Numbered from the stretch's first letter, positions 1 to 13,346 are shown. The stretch is 64,000 nucleotides of DNA from Ambrosia x helenae (GCA_030844895.1 CM061223.1:34071435-34135434), one strand, 5' to 3'. The notes: generated from the sequence alone by a model not told the origin. Translations and numbers: made by a program.

Positions 1-1265
1 CTTAACCTTGTTTCGATTAATAATATTCATGTATGTGTTCTTAGAAGCAAGTTGTACATGAAGGGTTTAAAATGAGGTTTGAAACATAATCTTTAATGGG
101 TTTTACATGAGTAAAATGGATAATTAAAGATATGTAAATGGATCATGGATTGATAATGGTAAAGTAGTGATCTTGAAAATGTATAAAATCTACACATACA
201 CTAAGTAGATGATGATTTGATTGAGATTTGTAGAATAAACTTGAATGTATTAAAAAGTAACTTTAATCATCTTAACATGATCATTTAAGACATAATAAAT
301 GATGGAACATGTTAAAAGTTCAAGAATGAAGATGATGGAAAATCTAAGTTAGCTTACTTAGATGAATGATATTTTGTTAAAATGGACAAATACATAAAAC
401 ACACACATAAGTAGTCTTCCACATGAAATACAAGACTAACATAGGTGTTTTGATACAAAAATAACTTACCAATAAAAAAGTTGAATCTTCAAAGTTTACT
501 ATTTTGAGTGAAAAATGTTAACTTTGGAAGTTAGAGTGGAAAAATGCAACATTTGGAAGTTAAGGGACCAATCTTGTAACTTTGAAAGTTAGAGGACTAA
601 AGTGGATATTTTAGAAACTATTAGTCCAAAGATGCAATAATGGGAAGCTTGGTGTCAAAAGTATAAGTAATAATTTTCCAAGGATGATTTGGGTAAATAC
701 TAGTAGGCACGCTTGGGTATTTTGGTATAAAAAGTATATTTTTATAAAAGTGAAAGTTATAAAAATATGGGTTGTATTAACATAAAGATTTTTATAAGAT
801 AGAGATTTTATAAAAATGTTAAGCAAACTTGAGAAGCTTATACAAAAATGAATACTTTTATATAAATGGGAATATAAAAATATTGGAAGCATTTTTGTAT
901 CTAAGTTAACAAGTTGGGCTAAAATACAAACCTTCCAAGTAACATGGGTTAGAAATGTGGATAATATTTCTATAAAACACATGTTGGGAAAGACTTGGAA
1001 AATTGACTAATCAAACTAAGATATCGAACTAAGACGCGTTAACGAACCGTACACGGACAAAACATGAGAAAAATGCCATTGCGGCAAGGTAAGAAAATAT
1101 ATATTTTCAAGAAGTAAAATATATATGCATCATGGGTGAAAACTAATAAACACTTTCCTAAGTGTTGAAGGAATTATTCGTGGGAGAAAAATATAACGTA
1201 AACAAATAAGGCGTTAAACAAACGTGTATACTTAACAAGAAAACTGCACATTTATATATATGTAC

Positions 1266-1613
1266 GCTCGTCTCGGCAAAATTCTAGTATATCTACTTAA
1301 TGGGAAAGTAGATATGTGGGAAGGAAAACGAGACGAGTAGACAAAGATATATATATGTGTATGCCGTATCAACGAGATCCTAGTATATTTATTTGAATGG
1401 GAAAATAAATACACGGTATGGTGAGTTGAATCGGGCGTTAAGAATATACAATCGAACGACAAGATCTTAGCATATTTGTTTAAATGGGAAAACAAATGTG
1501 TGGCAAAGTGATTCGGGTCGAATGTTGAAATATATATTATATCGAGCGATGCGATCTTAAGTATAATTATTTAAATGGGAAAATAATTATATGTTAAGTG
1601 AAGTCGAGTCGAT
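1266..1613 (+). repeat. Four stem-loop units with covarying arms (5' LTR)
   Basis: The units lie at 1266-1337, 1369-1429, 1452-1521 and 1541-1613. Each has a left arm, a constant AATGGG loop and a complementary right arm. Inner arms are TATATCTACTT/AAGTAGATATG, TATATTTATTT/AAATAAATACA, CATATTTGTTT/AAACAAATGTG and TATAATTATTT/AAATAATTATA. Arm sequences differ between units, but pairing is kept, including G-U wobbles. Outer arms also pair, for example CTCGTCTCG with CGAGACGAG in the first unit and TCAAC with GTTGA in the second. A conserved tail resembling GTAAAGTGAGTCGAGTCGA follows most units. The function is unknown. Confidence 0.85.
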
Positions 1614-2318
1614 GATAATAAGGTACAAGTTAAGGAAATATTAACAAGAGTAATATATAACTTGTAACACAAAGGGTAATCTAACGCCAACGAAACCTAG
1701 GATACGCGCTTAATTAAACGGGATTTGGAGTAACTTGTGGTCGGGAGTTGGGTGTACAACTTGCCAAGGCACATGCACTATAGGAATAGTGACTTATACG
1801 TCTAGGACGTTTGTAGGTGCGAGACCCTCGATGCTATCTACTTAGTGAGCCAGACAGTGTTTCAGGTGAGTTTCACGGCCCCATTTTACTGTTTTAACTG
1901 GGGGAAAGATATGTTGTCAAACGTTGTCACATGTTGAAATGTTTTCAAAGGTTTAAATGTGATAAGTGGTATGATGAGTACTTGAGCAGTGATCGCCACT
2001 CGGGGTTGAGTCCTCTCTTCCGTAATCATTAATTCAGGGAAATGAAACCGAAAGAATATTTGGATAGTACTATTGGTGCCTGACAAGGCCCACCCCTAAT
2101 CGATAGCGTCGATTATGCATTAGGTTATGCCTGGGGTGCATATATTCTGAACTTAAGTCGTGGGAAAACCGAGTAACGACTTGGAGCGGGGCATTATTAT
2201 CAGTCTTGGTTTGGTTATGGGGCTCAAGGGATTGCTCATCATTATAGTTTGTAGGAGCTAGCTACTCCTTACAAAGGCCACAAGTTGTGCAGGTTTCGCA
2301 CATGTTGTAAAAACGGAA

Positions 2319-2390
2319 TATCGATCGACAAGATCCTAGTATAATTACTTAATGGGAAAGTAATTATACGGTAAAGTGAGTCGAGTCGAT
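2319..2390 (+). repeat. Fifth stem-loop unit of the 5' LTR
   Basis: Inner arms are TATAATTACTT and AAGTAATTATA around AATGGG. Outer arms ATCGATCGAC and GTCGAGTCGAT pair with one bulged base. This unit lies about 700 bp from the other four and about 380 bp before the LTR end. Confidence 0.85.
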
Positions 2391-2775
2391 GGTTGTGAAT
2401 ATGTTGCTGTTATGAAACTAAAACCTGTGAACTCACCAATATTTTATATATTGACGTCTTTTTAAACATATCTTTCAGGTAACTAAGTGCTGAATAGATA
2501 TGGGGCTAGTGCGGTGGAATTTGGGATGTCGGATACTGGTCGGGATTTCATTCACTGTTACCTTCGGGTTGGAACATAAACGGAATTACCCACATTGGAA
2601 CTTAATGTTCATCGTTTTAAGTAATGCCTTGTGCAATATTGTAACGAGATACTCATTTCCGACATTCTAATAAATTGATCTCTTCTAATTAAATATAGTT
2701 TGTGTTAATCTTGACTTTGATATACTTTCGAGCGTTGCGCCACGTGTTTCCGCCATTGGCGTGGTGTGACAGAAG

Positions 2776-2793
2776 TGGTATCAGAGCCAAGGT
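2776..2793 (+). other. Primer-binding site, tRNA-iMet type
   Basis: TGGTATCAGAGCCAAGGT starts four bases after the 5' LTR end. It is complementary to the 3' end of initiator tRNA-Met, the usual primer of plant LTR retrotransposons. Confidence 0.9.
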
Positions 2794-5700
2794 TGTAGCG
2801 AACTAGCATTTTTGAAAAATCTAGACTATAACCGGTTTTGGCTCGAAAACGGAGTTTTCAAAAATAAAACACAACGAAATATTTTCAGAAAAGAAAGAAG
2901 ATTGTACATGGATTGTACAAGGGGAAATTCCGACCGACTAGCCATGTGTGTCAATATATGAAGTATTAGAAAATGCGGATAAGATGCTTATAGTAGGAAT
3001 CCGATTTTCTAAGATTAAGTTAATACATATACGTAGTACGGATATTTTGCCAGTAAGGTTGTTGTGTCACGCTTCACAATAGTCCGCGCTCTTGCATCGA
3101 TCACCGGTACCAGCAAGCGGGAAGAATGCTGTGGTCTACGATGAGCTCACTTGCTTGCCTGTAGACGGGGTGATCGGAAGGGCTAAACTCTATCGCGTTA
3201 ATGGATGTCGCCACGTTGTTTATGATTTAGAGGCGAAGCTAGATCAAGTCTTTGTTGTATGAACTCTCGGTTTTGGATCAGGAAGCTCGGAACTAGCGGA
3301 CAACAAGATTACCTGGAAACACAAATTATCGTTACGGGTGCACACGTAATAATAGTTTGGGGTGCACGGTAACCTTGGTGGGCGCTAGGGCCGGGATTGG
3401 TGATCACTCCTTGTCTTAGTTGTTCCTGTTCTTTAGATTCAGTCTTAGTTTTGATCGGCCAATGGGTTAAATGAGAGGTCTCGCCGATGTTCCTTGATCT
3501 CGATCCTAGCAAACCTAATGAGCTTTCTTCGACATTACCTTTGTGGTACGAGCACGGAAGAGCTCGAACGTCTATTCATATAAGTAATCTGACGCAAACC
3601 CTCGCTCTAGATAGGAACGGGAGATGAAAGCTTCCTTGTGTAGGAGTTGAAGGTCTCCACCACAAAGTTCTTCCAAAGGAGCGGGCGTACAAGGATGCGC
3701 TGCTTACTGAAGAGATGAATGCCTGGTACGATGCGAGGAATGCTAAACTTGGAACCCAGTGAAGACTTAGGGTGCGTCCCTGCTAGACTAGTGCGTCTAG
3801 AGAACGGGACCCTGCGTGGATTAAATATGAGACTCGTGGCCGTGTGCTGCGGTGTTATCATGGTGAATAAGTCATGATCGACCTAACGCATGCCCAGGTT
3901 GTCTTCAAGGGTTGGATATTTTTCTTCTCCAGTAGGAAGACAGAATCGAAGTTACGGGATTAGGAAGCTTGATCATTGTTACCCTGAAAGCTCGGTAGCC
4001 CTTGTCTGAAACAACAGTATTGGTTGTTCCCATGCAGTCATGGACTGCTGATGAAATCAGCATGCCGCATTGCACAGGACATGAGTGCTTTGTTAAACTT
4101 TGATGATGTCAGAATTTCGGCCACTAATCATGACTGCGACATGGTTTGCCAGTGAAAGGATGACGGCGTATAGTAGAACAGCAAGCCCCAGTCGGCGTTT
4201 GGCAATGGACTCACTCGGAAGTGCATACGATTAACTCGTGGGAAGCCACTACTCGGTGTATTGAGTATTCTAGTATGGATTAACAACCTTTGCAATAGCA
4301 CTGGATCGTGTTCGGAAGATGAATTGTGATGGACTCAGCATGTTGGTACTTATGTCATACTACCTTCCTGAGGTGCAAAGGTTATCATAAGATTCCTCTA
4401 TCTACCTCCTGTTCGTTTTTCAAGGATTGTTGGTGGTCTCGCTTCAGTCGAGGAACGCCAGAGTAGGCTCGTTACATGTACTGTGCCTGAATCCGTCATA
4501 AATCCTAGAAAGTGGAACCACACTTTGGGAATCGTAATCGTAAAAGTGTTCTGTGATTGTCAGAATGTTGCAAGACGCTTTTGCTGACATTGAAATCCCC
4601 CCCCCCGCTCGAAAATCGAACGACGGACTACTGGAAGTGGTCACGTTTATCTGGTAAACTTACCTATGGGACGGAAATCCCATTGCTCTTGTGGCAATAA
4701 CATTCGTCACCCTCGTCATGACGACGAGACTAGTAATCTATTAGGGGCGGCAAATGACGCGAAGTGTTTTCCATCGATCCCCATAGATATTGAGACGTTG
4801 CGGTAACTTATAAACTAAGGTTGCAAGGTCCGTTCGTTGTGGACACGGTGACCTGTCTAATCTCTTGCCATATTTCGATACTCTCACGGCGTGGCTTATC
4901 AGGAAGAAAGTTCACCGGCCTCGCTTGAGTGACAGAGAGGCATTCCAGCTAATTACTATCAGTGCTAGATAGCATGTAAGGAGACCCTAATGAGAAGAAT
5001 GACTCGGCTGGTTTACCAGAGTCGGTATCGTTTTCCTTTTATCGTGGTGTATCGATAAATCGTGATTCTTCTACCGCTACTTGCTGTGCTCGTTGTGACC
5101 ACTACCCTTGTATCGGGAAAGATGTAGGTTGGTTTCCAGGTCCTATGGATACCAGTCACCACACGTATAAAAGCTACGACGAGTCTAAGGCTCCAGTCGA
5201 GCCTGACGTTGCTGCTCCTAGTATTATCCTATGGCTCAAGCGAATCCTGTTGACGCTATTAAGTGTAGCTCTCGCTGAGTTTGTTGTTGTCAGTGGTTCA
5301 ATAGCACTTATCGAGCTTGATGTCATCGTTTCTATATTTGTTGTTGAGTTCATTGTTGTCGTTGTCTGTACAGTCCATGTTGGGCTTGATGATGTTGTTC
5401 TATGGCTCTGCTCGGGTTGACGTTGTCGATATATTTGAGGCTCCTGCAGAAGTGAATGATATTAACGAAGACGTCTCTATGACCCTTTCCAGGCCGCTAT
5501 GACCATCTATGTGTCTTTGTGGAGTTTGTTGCTATTAATTCCATTCTCTTTGAGGCTTTCATTGAACTACTAGTTATCATTCCTTGGGCTCTTAGGAAGC
5601 CTAACATTGTCAATGGTTCTCAGGCCTCAGTGGAAACTGTCGATGTTTCTGTTGCCATTGTTTGAGTGACTCATAACAAGCCTATGGTCGTTCTCTCCAA

Positions 5701-8700
5701 GAACAATATCGGCTTGAGAAGTCAGCTAAATTATGTGAAACCCGTCATTCCCATTCATGTTATGACGAATGATGCGCCGACCAACCTAACCATTCCTACC
5801 ATTGGGCCTACGGAGGATAGGCTCGAGGCTGAAGGTACGGATGCAAATCCCACCTCCACAAGTGATCTGAGACGCACGGGGATGCGTGCTCACCGGAGCG
5901 GAATTTTCTGTTAATGTGGACTGTGGATCTTCCATATTGAGCATCATATTGACGGGTGCATTCATGCTGCTGGGTTACCCCCAGCCATAGTACATGCTCG
6001 TTATTACATTATACTAGCTGATTGCGTACTCATGTGGCTGCGCTACATTGCTGATGATGCATTCCTGTTGTTTACTGCTCCTGCAGTAGTGTAGCCTTAC
6101 TGTCGTATTTCTCTGTGTCGTACGGTTCCTATTGCGGTGTTGCCTTGTCGCCATACTTCTCTGTTGTCGTGTTGCTCCGGGCGGTGTTCCCTAGTTGATG
6201 TGCTTCGTGGATATGTTGCTGACATTGCCATGTTGTTTCTACTATCGTGTTGCTCAGAGGGCGTATTGCTACAGCTGTTGGATTACCTCGATGACGTGAT
6301 GATTTGTCGTTTGCATTGCTCTTGTTTCTCTCGGAATGGAGACATCACCTAAACCCCTCGTGCCGTCATTGTTCTATTTGTTGATTGTGTAGTACCGACA
6401 TTGATTATGTAGAATTTCAGGTGTCCAACGGACTTTCTAAAAGTCGTGCTTAGACACTCTAGCCTTAGTGATTACGTGTGTATTCCCCTAAAGTCTGAAT
6501 CTCGTGGTCGTCTGAGTAGGTGACCGAATCATGTGTCGACCCCTGTATATGCTCACGCATTTCGTGAGCGGTACATCTTCAGAATCTGAGGCACCAGTGC
6601 CGCTATGTCCAGCCCTAACCTTTTACGTGCAATTTGGTCGCCCAACGACCGGTTATGCAAATCAATGTCGGGAAGAAACCCTGTGATCTGCACGTGACAA
6701 GGCGAGACTTGCCTTTGTGATAAGGGATTTCGAATACGTCTCGAACCTGAAGGTATCGAGAATTTATGAGCGATATTATGATCTATACCTTTGGGACTAG
6801 CAAGAGTTGAAAGGTTCAATTCATTTATTGCTCACACCAGTGGATTCATTTGGAGTCATACGTACCATACTGAGGGTTATGGGAATACTGTCGTGGACCC
6901 ACCCATGGGCGTGCATTGGTGAAGTCCCTGGTACATGATTAAGAGGTTTTATGAACCCTGAATCCAGAAGGGCGTGCAGCATTATCTACTCTTTAAAGGT
7001 GCCACACTACTGGGTTGAGATAGTTGATCGTCTCGACCCATCGATTAATGTTGTTATTCCTTTGATGGAAGGTTTATCCTACCTTGGTGTCGTGGCGTAG
7101 ATTCTTGGAACAATGGAATACAATTTCGACCTTGAGTCGATAGTGGTGTTCCCAGTCATCTTTAAGTAGCATTGCTCACACTAGAGCAAAACCCCTTATC
7201 CTTGATAGACGCTGTTAGAGACACCATAGTAATGTGAGCTGCCAGGTCAGGGCATATGGCACCGGACTAATCAGAACGAGCTTGAAGGCTTACATATTCC
7301 GCCCATATGTGTGACTACTGAGGCATTGAATGGGATGCCTTATGGGAAGGCTCAGGACTATTACTTGTGGTGCGATATCAGTCGCTCGCTTGTTCAAAGT
7401 AACGACTTGAGCGCATGAAGCCGTCAAGCCAAATGTGAAATCTATGCTAAATGCATGCATCTATGACCCGATTTCACCATTTACATGAAAAGATTCCGAA
7501 AGGATGGAACCTTCGATGAATGAGGGTTTTGGTTTCAGGACTCCTTTCACTCAGATCTCTGCATAAGATCTGAAGGTCAATGTAAGGGCATGTGGCCTGT
7601 ATTATTCGGAATTGATTTACTAGGTTGCTATTGACGATAGAACACTAGTGCCCATGAAGCACATATGACAGAACTGGTGCTGGATACCCATGGTTTGGGT
7701 AGCTACTGGTGTTCTGTATACTTGTCGCAATAGGGGCCAACGTATTGATATGTCATAATAAACCTTATACGTTGTTCATTGCGACAACAATTTATGATGT
7801 CTCATGTATCTCTTTTCGGTATAGACCTATGTGCTGGAAGCATCTTGTCGTTGGTGATGAGCCGACTCGTACTACTCGAGGATTGTGGAATTGTACGGCC
7901 CGGGCGTCAGGTATACACTGCTTAATGTAAGGGAACTGAGGGGTGAAAGCGACGCAAAAACTTTCGACCTCCATCAGTCCATACTAAGCGTCCTAGTACC
8001 ATTAACCACAATTACTCAGGAGGAAAGCAGCAATTCAGTACCTAGGGGATTCTACGGAAATAAAGTCCCATTTTGAATATGGTTGTTCGGTCGACAAGAA
8101 CCTAGTATATTTATCTTAATGGGGAGGTAAATATACGGTAAAGTGAGTCGAACCGAAGGATAAATAAAATGGGATACCCAACGAGGTTTCCAAGGGGACT
8201 TTTATGTGGTGCGGTAAGATCACCTGTTTGACATCACCATGACACCCGAGGTGTCCCGGGGTCAGATGTGACCCAAGTGATGATTGATTGTTGCTTGGAG
8301 CCCTCTCATTCCGTACTCATCTGTGGCTTCGAGATGAGGCATACGGACAGTTACCTATACTCTCGGAGAGAGTTGTGGCTAGACACCGAATTGCCAACTT
8401 ACATTATATCGGATTGTAGTGGTCACTCTACCTCAAGTTCGACAAACTTTGTACACAAGCATGGGATACTCAATTTGAGACGAGTATGGTTTGTCATTCT
8501 CGGACAAATTGAATGTACATGACGGAATTGTTCCGTGTTGACACGATTGATGTTCGTGGCAGATCAAACCCATGAGCTTCCTCACCAAACTTTCCTATGT
8601 GATAGGAATTAGCATCCCAGTGTTCGGGGTGTACTACTCAAAGCCCTTGGAGGGCATGCGTGTAAATCTCCAGTGCGTCGATTGACAGACGGAGATAGAT

Positions 8701-9286
8701 ACATAACCTGGTTTAGGTTATTCGAGAGATGGCCAGTAGATCTTGCAGATTAAAGACTGTTTGGACGAGATGCGAACCTATTAAGAAGTCATACAGACAA
8801 GGCGTAGGCCTTAAGAACTTCGGTCTAATAATAGGTTGTCACTGAGAGTCATACTCCGAGAAGGTGTCAATAAGCTTAGAGATTGTAGTAGGCCAATTCC
8901 TAATACTTCGGTGGTACGGAGATAGCGATCAAAATCGGCCTCGTGATGAATAAGCTTGAATTGTCGCAAGAGCTTAGTGGGACTCTTAATGAATCCCGCA
9001 AGTCTGGCCTGAGGAAGTTTTGGTCAATTCCTCGACCGGCGGAAGTCCGGTTGACAATAAGCTCTACGATTTCGGGAAAACCGATAGATGTGTCAAGGTG
9101 GGATGACCAAGAGCTTAGTCGTAGTTGAACTATGACACTGTGTTTGATAGAGCACTAAGCGTGAGCCGAGCATGAATCTGGGCTCACTAGGAAAGAGGAG
9201 ATCTCATGAAGCGCAAACACCCCGCCCTGTTCAAGGATACTATTGTGATGGGTAACTTGAATTGAATTCCGGGACGGAATTCTCTT
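2794..9286 (+). other. Non-coding interior of the large element
   Basis: About 6.5 kb with no open frame longer than 91 codons and no retroviral-type motif in any frame I read. Parts of 5200-5700 and 6060-6300 show loose repetition of GTTG/TGCTC-rich stretches, which could be decayed low-complexity coding sequence. One stem-loop unit sits at 8086-8157. I find no gene here. Confidence 0.7.
8086..8157 (+). repeat. Stem-loop unit inside the interior of the large element
   Basis: This is the only unit outside the LTRs. Left arm TATATTTATCTT and right arm GAGGTAAATATA flank the loop and pair with G-U wobbles. Outer arms TTCGGTCGAC and GTCGAACCGAA pair with one bulge. Those outer arms differ from the LTR units in both strands of the stem, which is compensatory change. 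It lies about 1.1 kb before the 3' LTR. Confidence 0.8.
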
Positions 9287-9299
9287 AACGGGGGGAGAA
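9287..9299 (+). other. Polypurine tract of the large element
   Basis: AACGGGGGGAGAA directly precedes the TG that opens the 3' LTR at 9300. This is the expected plus-strand primer. Confidence 0.85.
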
Positions 9300-11819
9300 T
9301 GTAACAACCGGCAAAAATAAGGTAATTCCGTACAGATTAATTAATGTATGATTAACGTAATTAAACGCAATTATGTGTGATTTAATTATCAAGGCCTTAA
9401 GAGATAGCAATTTCCAAATAGTGCATAGGAATGCATACGTTTAATGGTAAAACATGATTGGATCATGTGCGAATAAGCTATCCGGTATGGACGTTGGCAG
9501 TTACCCGGTAATAATTAAATAAACGAAACGGATCCCGGACACCCAGGATATAAAATAAAGGGTATTTTCATAAGATATAATGAGTTTTGGAACTCCAAAA
9601 CCATAAATGAAAACGTCTTGTACAAATCTCCCGGTAACGAATAAAATGCGCGTACCGCACCCGATACGCGTATAACTCATAATTTCACTCGGCAAAGGCC
9701 TAAATAACCAATCAACGCTTAAATTAGACTATATTTAAGGGTTATTAAAGGTATTGTTAATGTCCGAATAACGCGCAATTAAAACCCGAAAAAATACCCG
9801 AACGACACCCGAACGACGGGGGATTAAACATAACAAACAATGGGTAATAATTTGAAGTTGTGGACCCCACACAAACCCACATGGGGGCCGGCCTAAAGGC
9901 CAAGGGTGGTGCCCATGCAAGTGTTAATAATAATGATCTATTAACCTACATATAAAGCATGCAAAAGGTGTAAGAAACATGAATAATTATCAAGTACAAA
10001 AGCATGCCACTCCTTGTCCCCTCCTTTTGCAAATTTCGGCCAAGGGCCACTAAAATCCAAGGCAAAATGCTAGCCATCATGGCCTAAGTGTGTGCATGTG
10101 CATGGATGGAGATTTTATATAAAGATTAGGATAGATTACAAAGATTAACCAAGATTCACAAGCAACCTCCCACATGCATACATACATACACGGTTATATA
10201 CACACACACACACTTCATATCCTTCCAAGATTCCCAAGTACACATACAAACCTTCATAAGATTTCTTAAATCTTTGGAAGATTACATGTGATAATTATAT
10301 ATAACATGTGTTAGATACATGAGTTAACAAAGCAACATCTCCTTCTTCTTTCTCTCTTGGAGCCGTGGGTTTCTTCACACCCACACACACATCTCTTTCA
10401 AGTTTTTACATCTTCAAATCACTTAAAACAATCCATCATCCAAACCCCTATTGTGTGTTTCAAGAGCTTGGAGCTAAACCACTTGGAAGAACACACTAAA
10501 CCCCTCTCAAATCCAAGGTTTTTGTCTTCCCTAGCCTTGTGCTAGTAGTAAGTTTCTTAACCTTGTTTCGATTAATAATATTCATGTATGTGTTCTTAGA
10601 AGCAAGTTGTACATGAAGGGTTTAAAATGAGGTTTGAAACATAATCTTTAATGGGTTTACATGAGTAAAATGGATAATTAAAGATATGTAAATGGATCAT
10701 GGATTGATAATGGTAAAGTAGTGATCTTGAAAATGTATAAAATCTACACATACACTAAGTAGATGATGATTTGATTGAGATTTGTAGAATAAACTTGAAT
10801 GTATTAAAAAGTAACTTTAATCATCTTAACATGATCATTTAAGACATAATAAATGATGGAACATGTTAAAAGTTCAAGAATGAAGATGATGGAAAATCTA
10901 AGTTAGCTTACTTAGATGAATGATATTTTGTTAAAATGGACAAATACATAAAACACACACATAAGTAGTCTTCCACATGAAATACAAGACTAACATAGGT
11001 GTTTTGATACAAAAATAACTTACCAATAAAAAAGTTGAATCTTCAAAGTTTACTATTTTGAGTGAAAAATGTTAACTTTGGAAGTTAGAGTGGAAAAATG
11101 CAACATTTGGAAGTTAAGGGACCAATCTTGTAACTTTGAAAGTTAGAGGACTAAAGTGGATATTTTAGAAACTATTAGTCCAAAGATGCAATAATGGGAA
11201 GCTTGGTGTCAAAAGTATAAGTAATAATTTTCCAAGGATGATTTGGGTAAATACTAGTAGGCACACTTGGGTATTTTGGTATAAAAAGTATATTTTTATA
11301 AAAGTGAAAGTTATAAAAATATGGGTTGTATTAACATAAAGATTTTTATAAGATAGAGATTTTATAAAAATGTTAAGCAAACTTGAGAAGCTTATACAAA
11401 AATGAATACTTTTATATAAATGGGAATATAAAAATATTGGAAGCATTTTTGTATCTAAGTTAACAAGTTGGGCTAAAATACAAACCTTCCAAGTAACATG
11501 GGTTAGAAATGTGGATAATATTTCTATAAAACACATGTTGGGAAAGACTTGGAAAATTGACTAATCAAACTAAGATATCGAACTAAGACGCGTTAACGAA
11601 CCGTACACGGACAAAACATGAGAAAAATGCCATTGCGGCAAGGTAAGAAAATATATATTTTCAAGAAGTAAAATATATATGCATCATGGGTGAAAACTAA
11701 TAAACACTTTCCTAAGTGTTGAAGGAATTATTCGTGGGAGAAAAATATAACGTAAACAAATAAGGCGTTAAACAAACGTGTATACTTAACAAGAAAACTA
11801 CACATTTATATATATGTAC

Positions 11820-12167
11820 GCTCGTCTCGGCAAAATTCTAGTATATCTACTTAATGGGAAAGTAGATATGTGGGAAGGAAAACGAGACGGGTAGACAAAG
11901 ATATATATATGTGTATGCCGTATCAACGAGATCCTAGTATATTTATTTGAATGGGAAAATAAATACACGGTATGGTGAGTTGAATCGGGCGTTAAGAATA
12001 TACAATCGAACGACAAGATCTTAGCATATTTGTTTAAATGGGAAAACAAATGTGTGGCAAAGTGAGTCGGGTCGAATGTTGAAATATATATTATATCGAG
12101 CGATGCGATCTTAAGTATAATTATTTAAATGGGAAAATAATTATATGTTAAGTGAAGTCGAGTCGAT
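11820..12167 (+). repeat. Four stem-loop units with covarying arms (3' LTR)
   Basis: These are copies of the 5' LTR units at 11820-11891, 11923-11983, 12006-12075 and 12095-12167. Two of the few LTR differences fall in them: an outer-arm base of the first unit (CGAGACGAG to CGAGACGGG) and a tail base of the third. Confidence 0.85.
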
Positions 12168-12872
12168 GATAATAAGGTACAAGTTAAGGAAATATTAACA
12201 AGAGTAATATATAACTTGTAACACAAAGGGTAATCTAACGCCAACGAAACCTAGGATACGCGCTTAATTAAACGGGATTTGGAGTAACTTGTGGTCGGGA
12301 GTTGGGTGTACAACTTGCCAAGGCACATGCACTATAGGAATAGTGACTTATACGTCTAGGACGTTTGTAGGTGCGAGACCCTCGATGCTATCTACTTAGT
12401 GAGCCAGACAGTGTTTCAGGTGAGTTTCACGGCCCCATTTTACTGTTTTAACTGGGGGAAAGATATGTTGTCAAACGTTGTCACATGTTGAAATGTTTTC
12501 AAAGGTTTAAATGTGATAAGTGGTATGATGAGTACTTGAGCAGTGATCGCCACTCGGGGTTGAGTCCTCTCTTCCGTAATCATTAATTCAGGGAAATGAA
12601 ACCGAAAGAATATTTGGATAGTACTATTGGTGCCTGACAAGGCCCACCCCTAATCGATAGCGTCGATTATGCATTAGGTTATGCCTGGGGTGCATATATT
12701 CTGAACTTAAGTCGTGGGAAAACCGAGTAACGACTTGGAGCGGGGCATTATTATCAGTCTTGGTTTGGTTATGGGGCTCAAGGGATTGCTCATCATTATA
12801 GTTTGTAGGAGCTAGCTACTCCTTACAAAGGCCACAAGTTGTGCAGGTTTCGCACATGTTGTAAAAACGGAA

Positions 12873-12944
12873 TATCGATCGACAAGATCCTAGTATAATT
12901 ACTTAATGGGAAAGTAATTATACGGTAAAGTGAGTCGAGTCGAT
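12873..12944 (+). repeat. Fifth stem-loop unit of the 3' LTR
   Basis: Same as 2319-2390. The 82 bp from 12863 to 12944 containing it are missing from the related LTR at 46710. There the flanking CACATGTTGT and GGTTGT are directly joined. Confidence 0.85.
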
Positions 12945-13346
12945 GGTTGTGAATATGTTGCTGTTATGAAACTAAAACCTGTGAACTCACCAATATTTTA
13001 TATATTGACGTCTTTTTAAACATATCTTTCAGGTAACTAAGTGCTGAATAGATATGGGGCTAGTGCGGTGGAATTCGGGATGTCGGATACTGGTCGGGAT
13101 TTCATTCACTGTTACCTTCGGGTTGGAACATAAACGGAATTACCCACATTGGAACTTAATGTTCATCGTTTTAAGTAATGCCTTGTGCAATATTGTAACG
13201 AGATACTCATTTCCGACATTCTAATAAATTGATCTCTTCTAATTAAATATAGTTTGTGTTAATCTTGACTTTGATATACTTTCGAGCGTTGCGCCACGTG
13301 TTTCCGCCATTGGCGTGGTGTGACATTTAAGTCCTGGATTTTTGTT

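Larger units (their letters stand above)
1..2771 (+). repeat. 5' LTR (3' two-thirds only) of the large element
   Basis: This matches 10556-13325 of the 3' LTR at an offset of 10555, which drops to 10554 after a one-base indel near position 107. It ends in GGTGTGACA immediately before the primer-binding site. It carries five of the covarying stem-loop units. The identical reading frames seen in both LTRs are identical only because the LTRs are; nothing marks them as genes. Confidence 0.9.
1..13325 (+). mobile_element. Large LTR retrotransposon with non-coding interior (LARD-like)
   Basis: Bases 1-2771 repeat 10556-13325 almost exactly. By eye I see about five substitutions and one single-base indel, so the copy is young. 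The 3' LTR runs 9300-13325 from TGTAACAACC to GGTGTGACA. A tRNA-iMet primer site directly follows the 5' LTR, and a purine tract directly precedes the 3' LTR. The interior of about 6.5 kb holds only short, stop-riddled frames with no Gag, protease, reverse transcriptase or integrase motif that I can recognise. Large LTRs, intact replication signals and no proteins fit a large retrotransposon derivative mobilised in trans, probably by a Ty3/gypsy relative given the style of the primer site and purine tract. The 5' LTR is truncated by the window edge, so the left target duplication cannot be seen. Confidence 0.85.
9300..13325 (+). repeat. 3' LTR (full, 4026 bp) of the large element
   Basis: It begins TGTAACAACCGGC and ends GGCGTGGTGTGACA. 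It contains all five LTR stem-loop units, a TATATAAAG-type box near 10116, and a C/A-rich tract near 10140-10400. The sequence after its end belongs to a copia element in the opposite orientation. Confidence 0.9.

Noticed and set aside
611..982. 123-codon minus-strand frame, repeated at 11165-11536
   Set aside because: It is present twice only because it lies in the two LTRs. The peptide is low-complexity and matches no family.
5145..6352. Short plus-strand frames in the large element
   Set aside because: Val/Leu/Cys-rich, no domain, overlapping each other; treated as non-coding interior.
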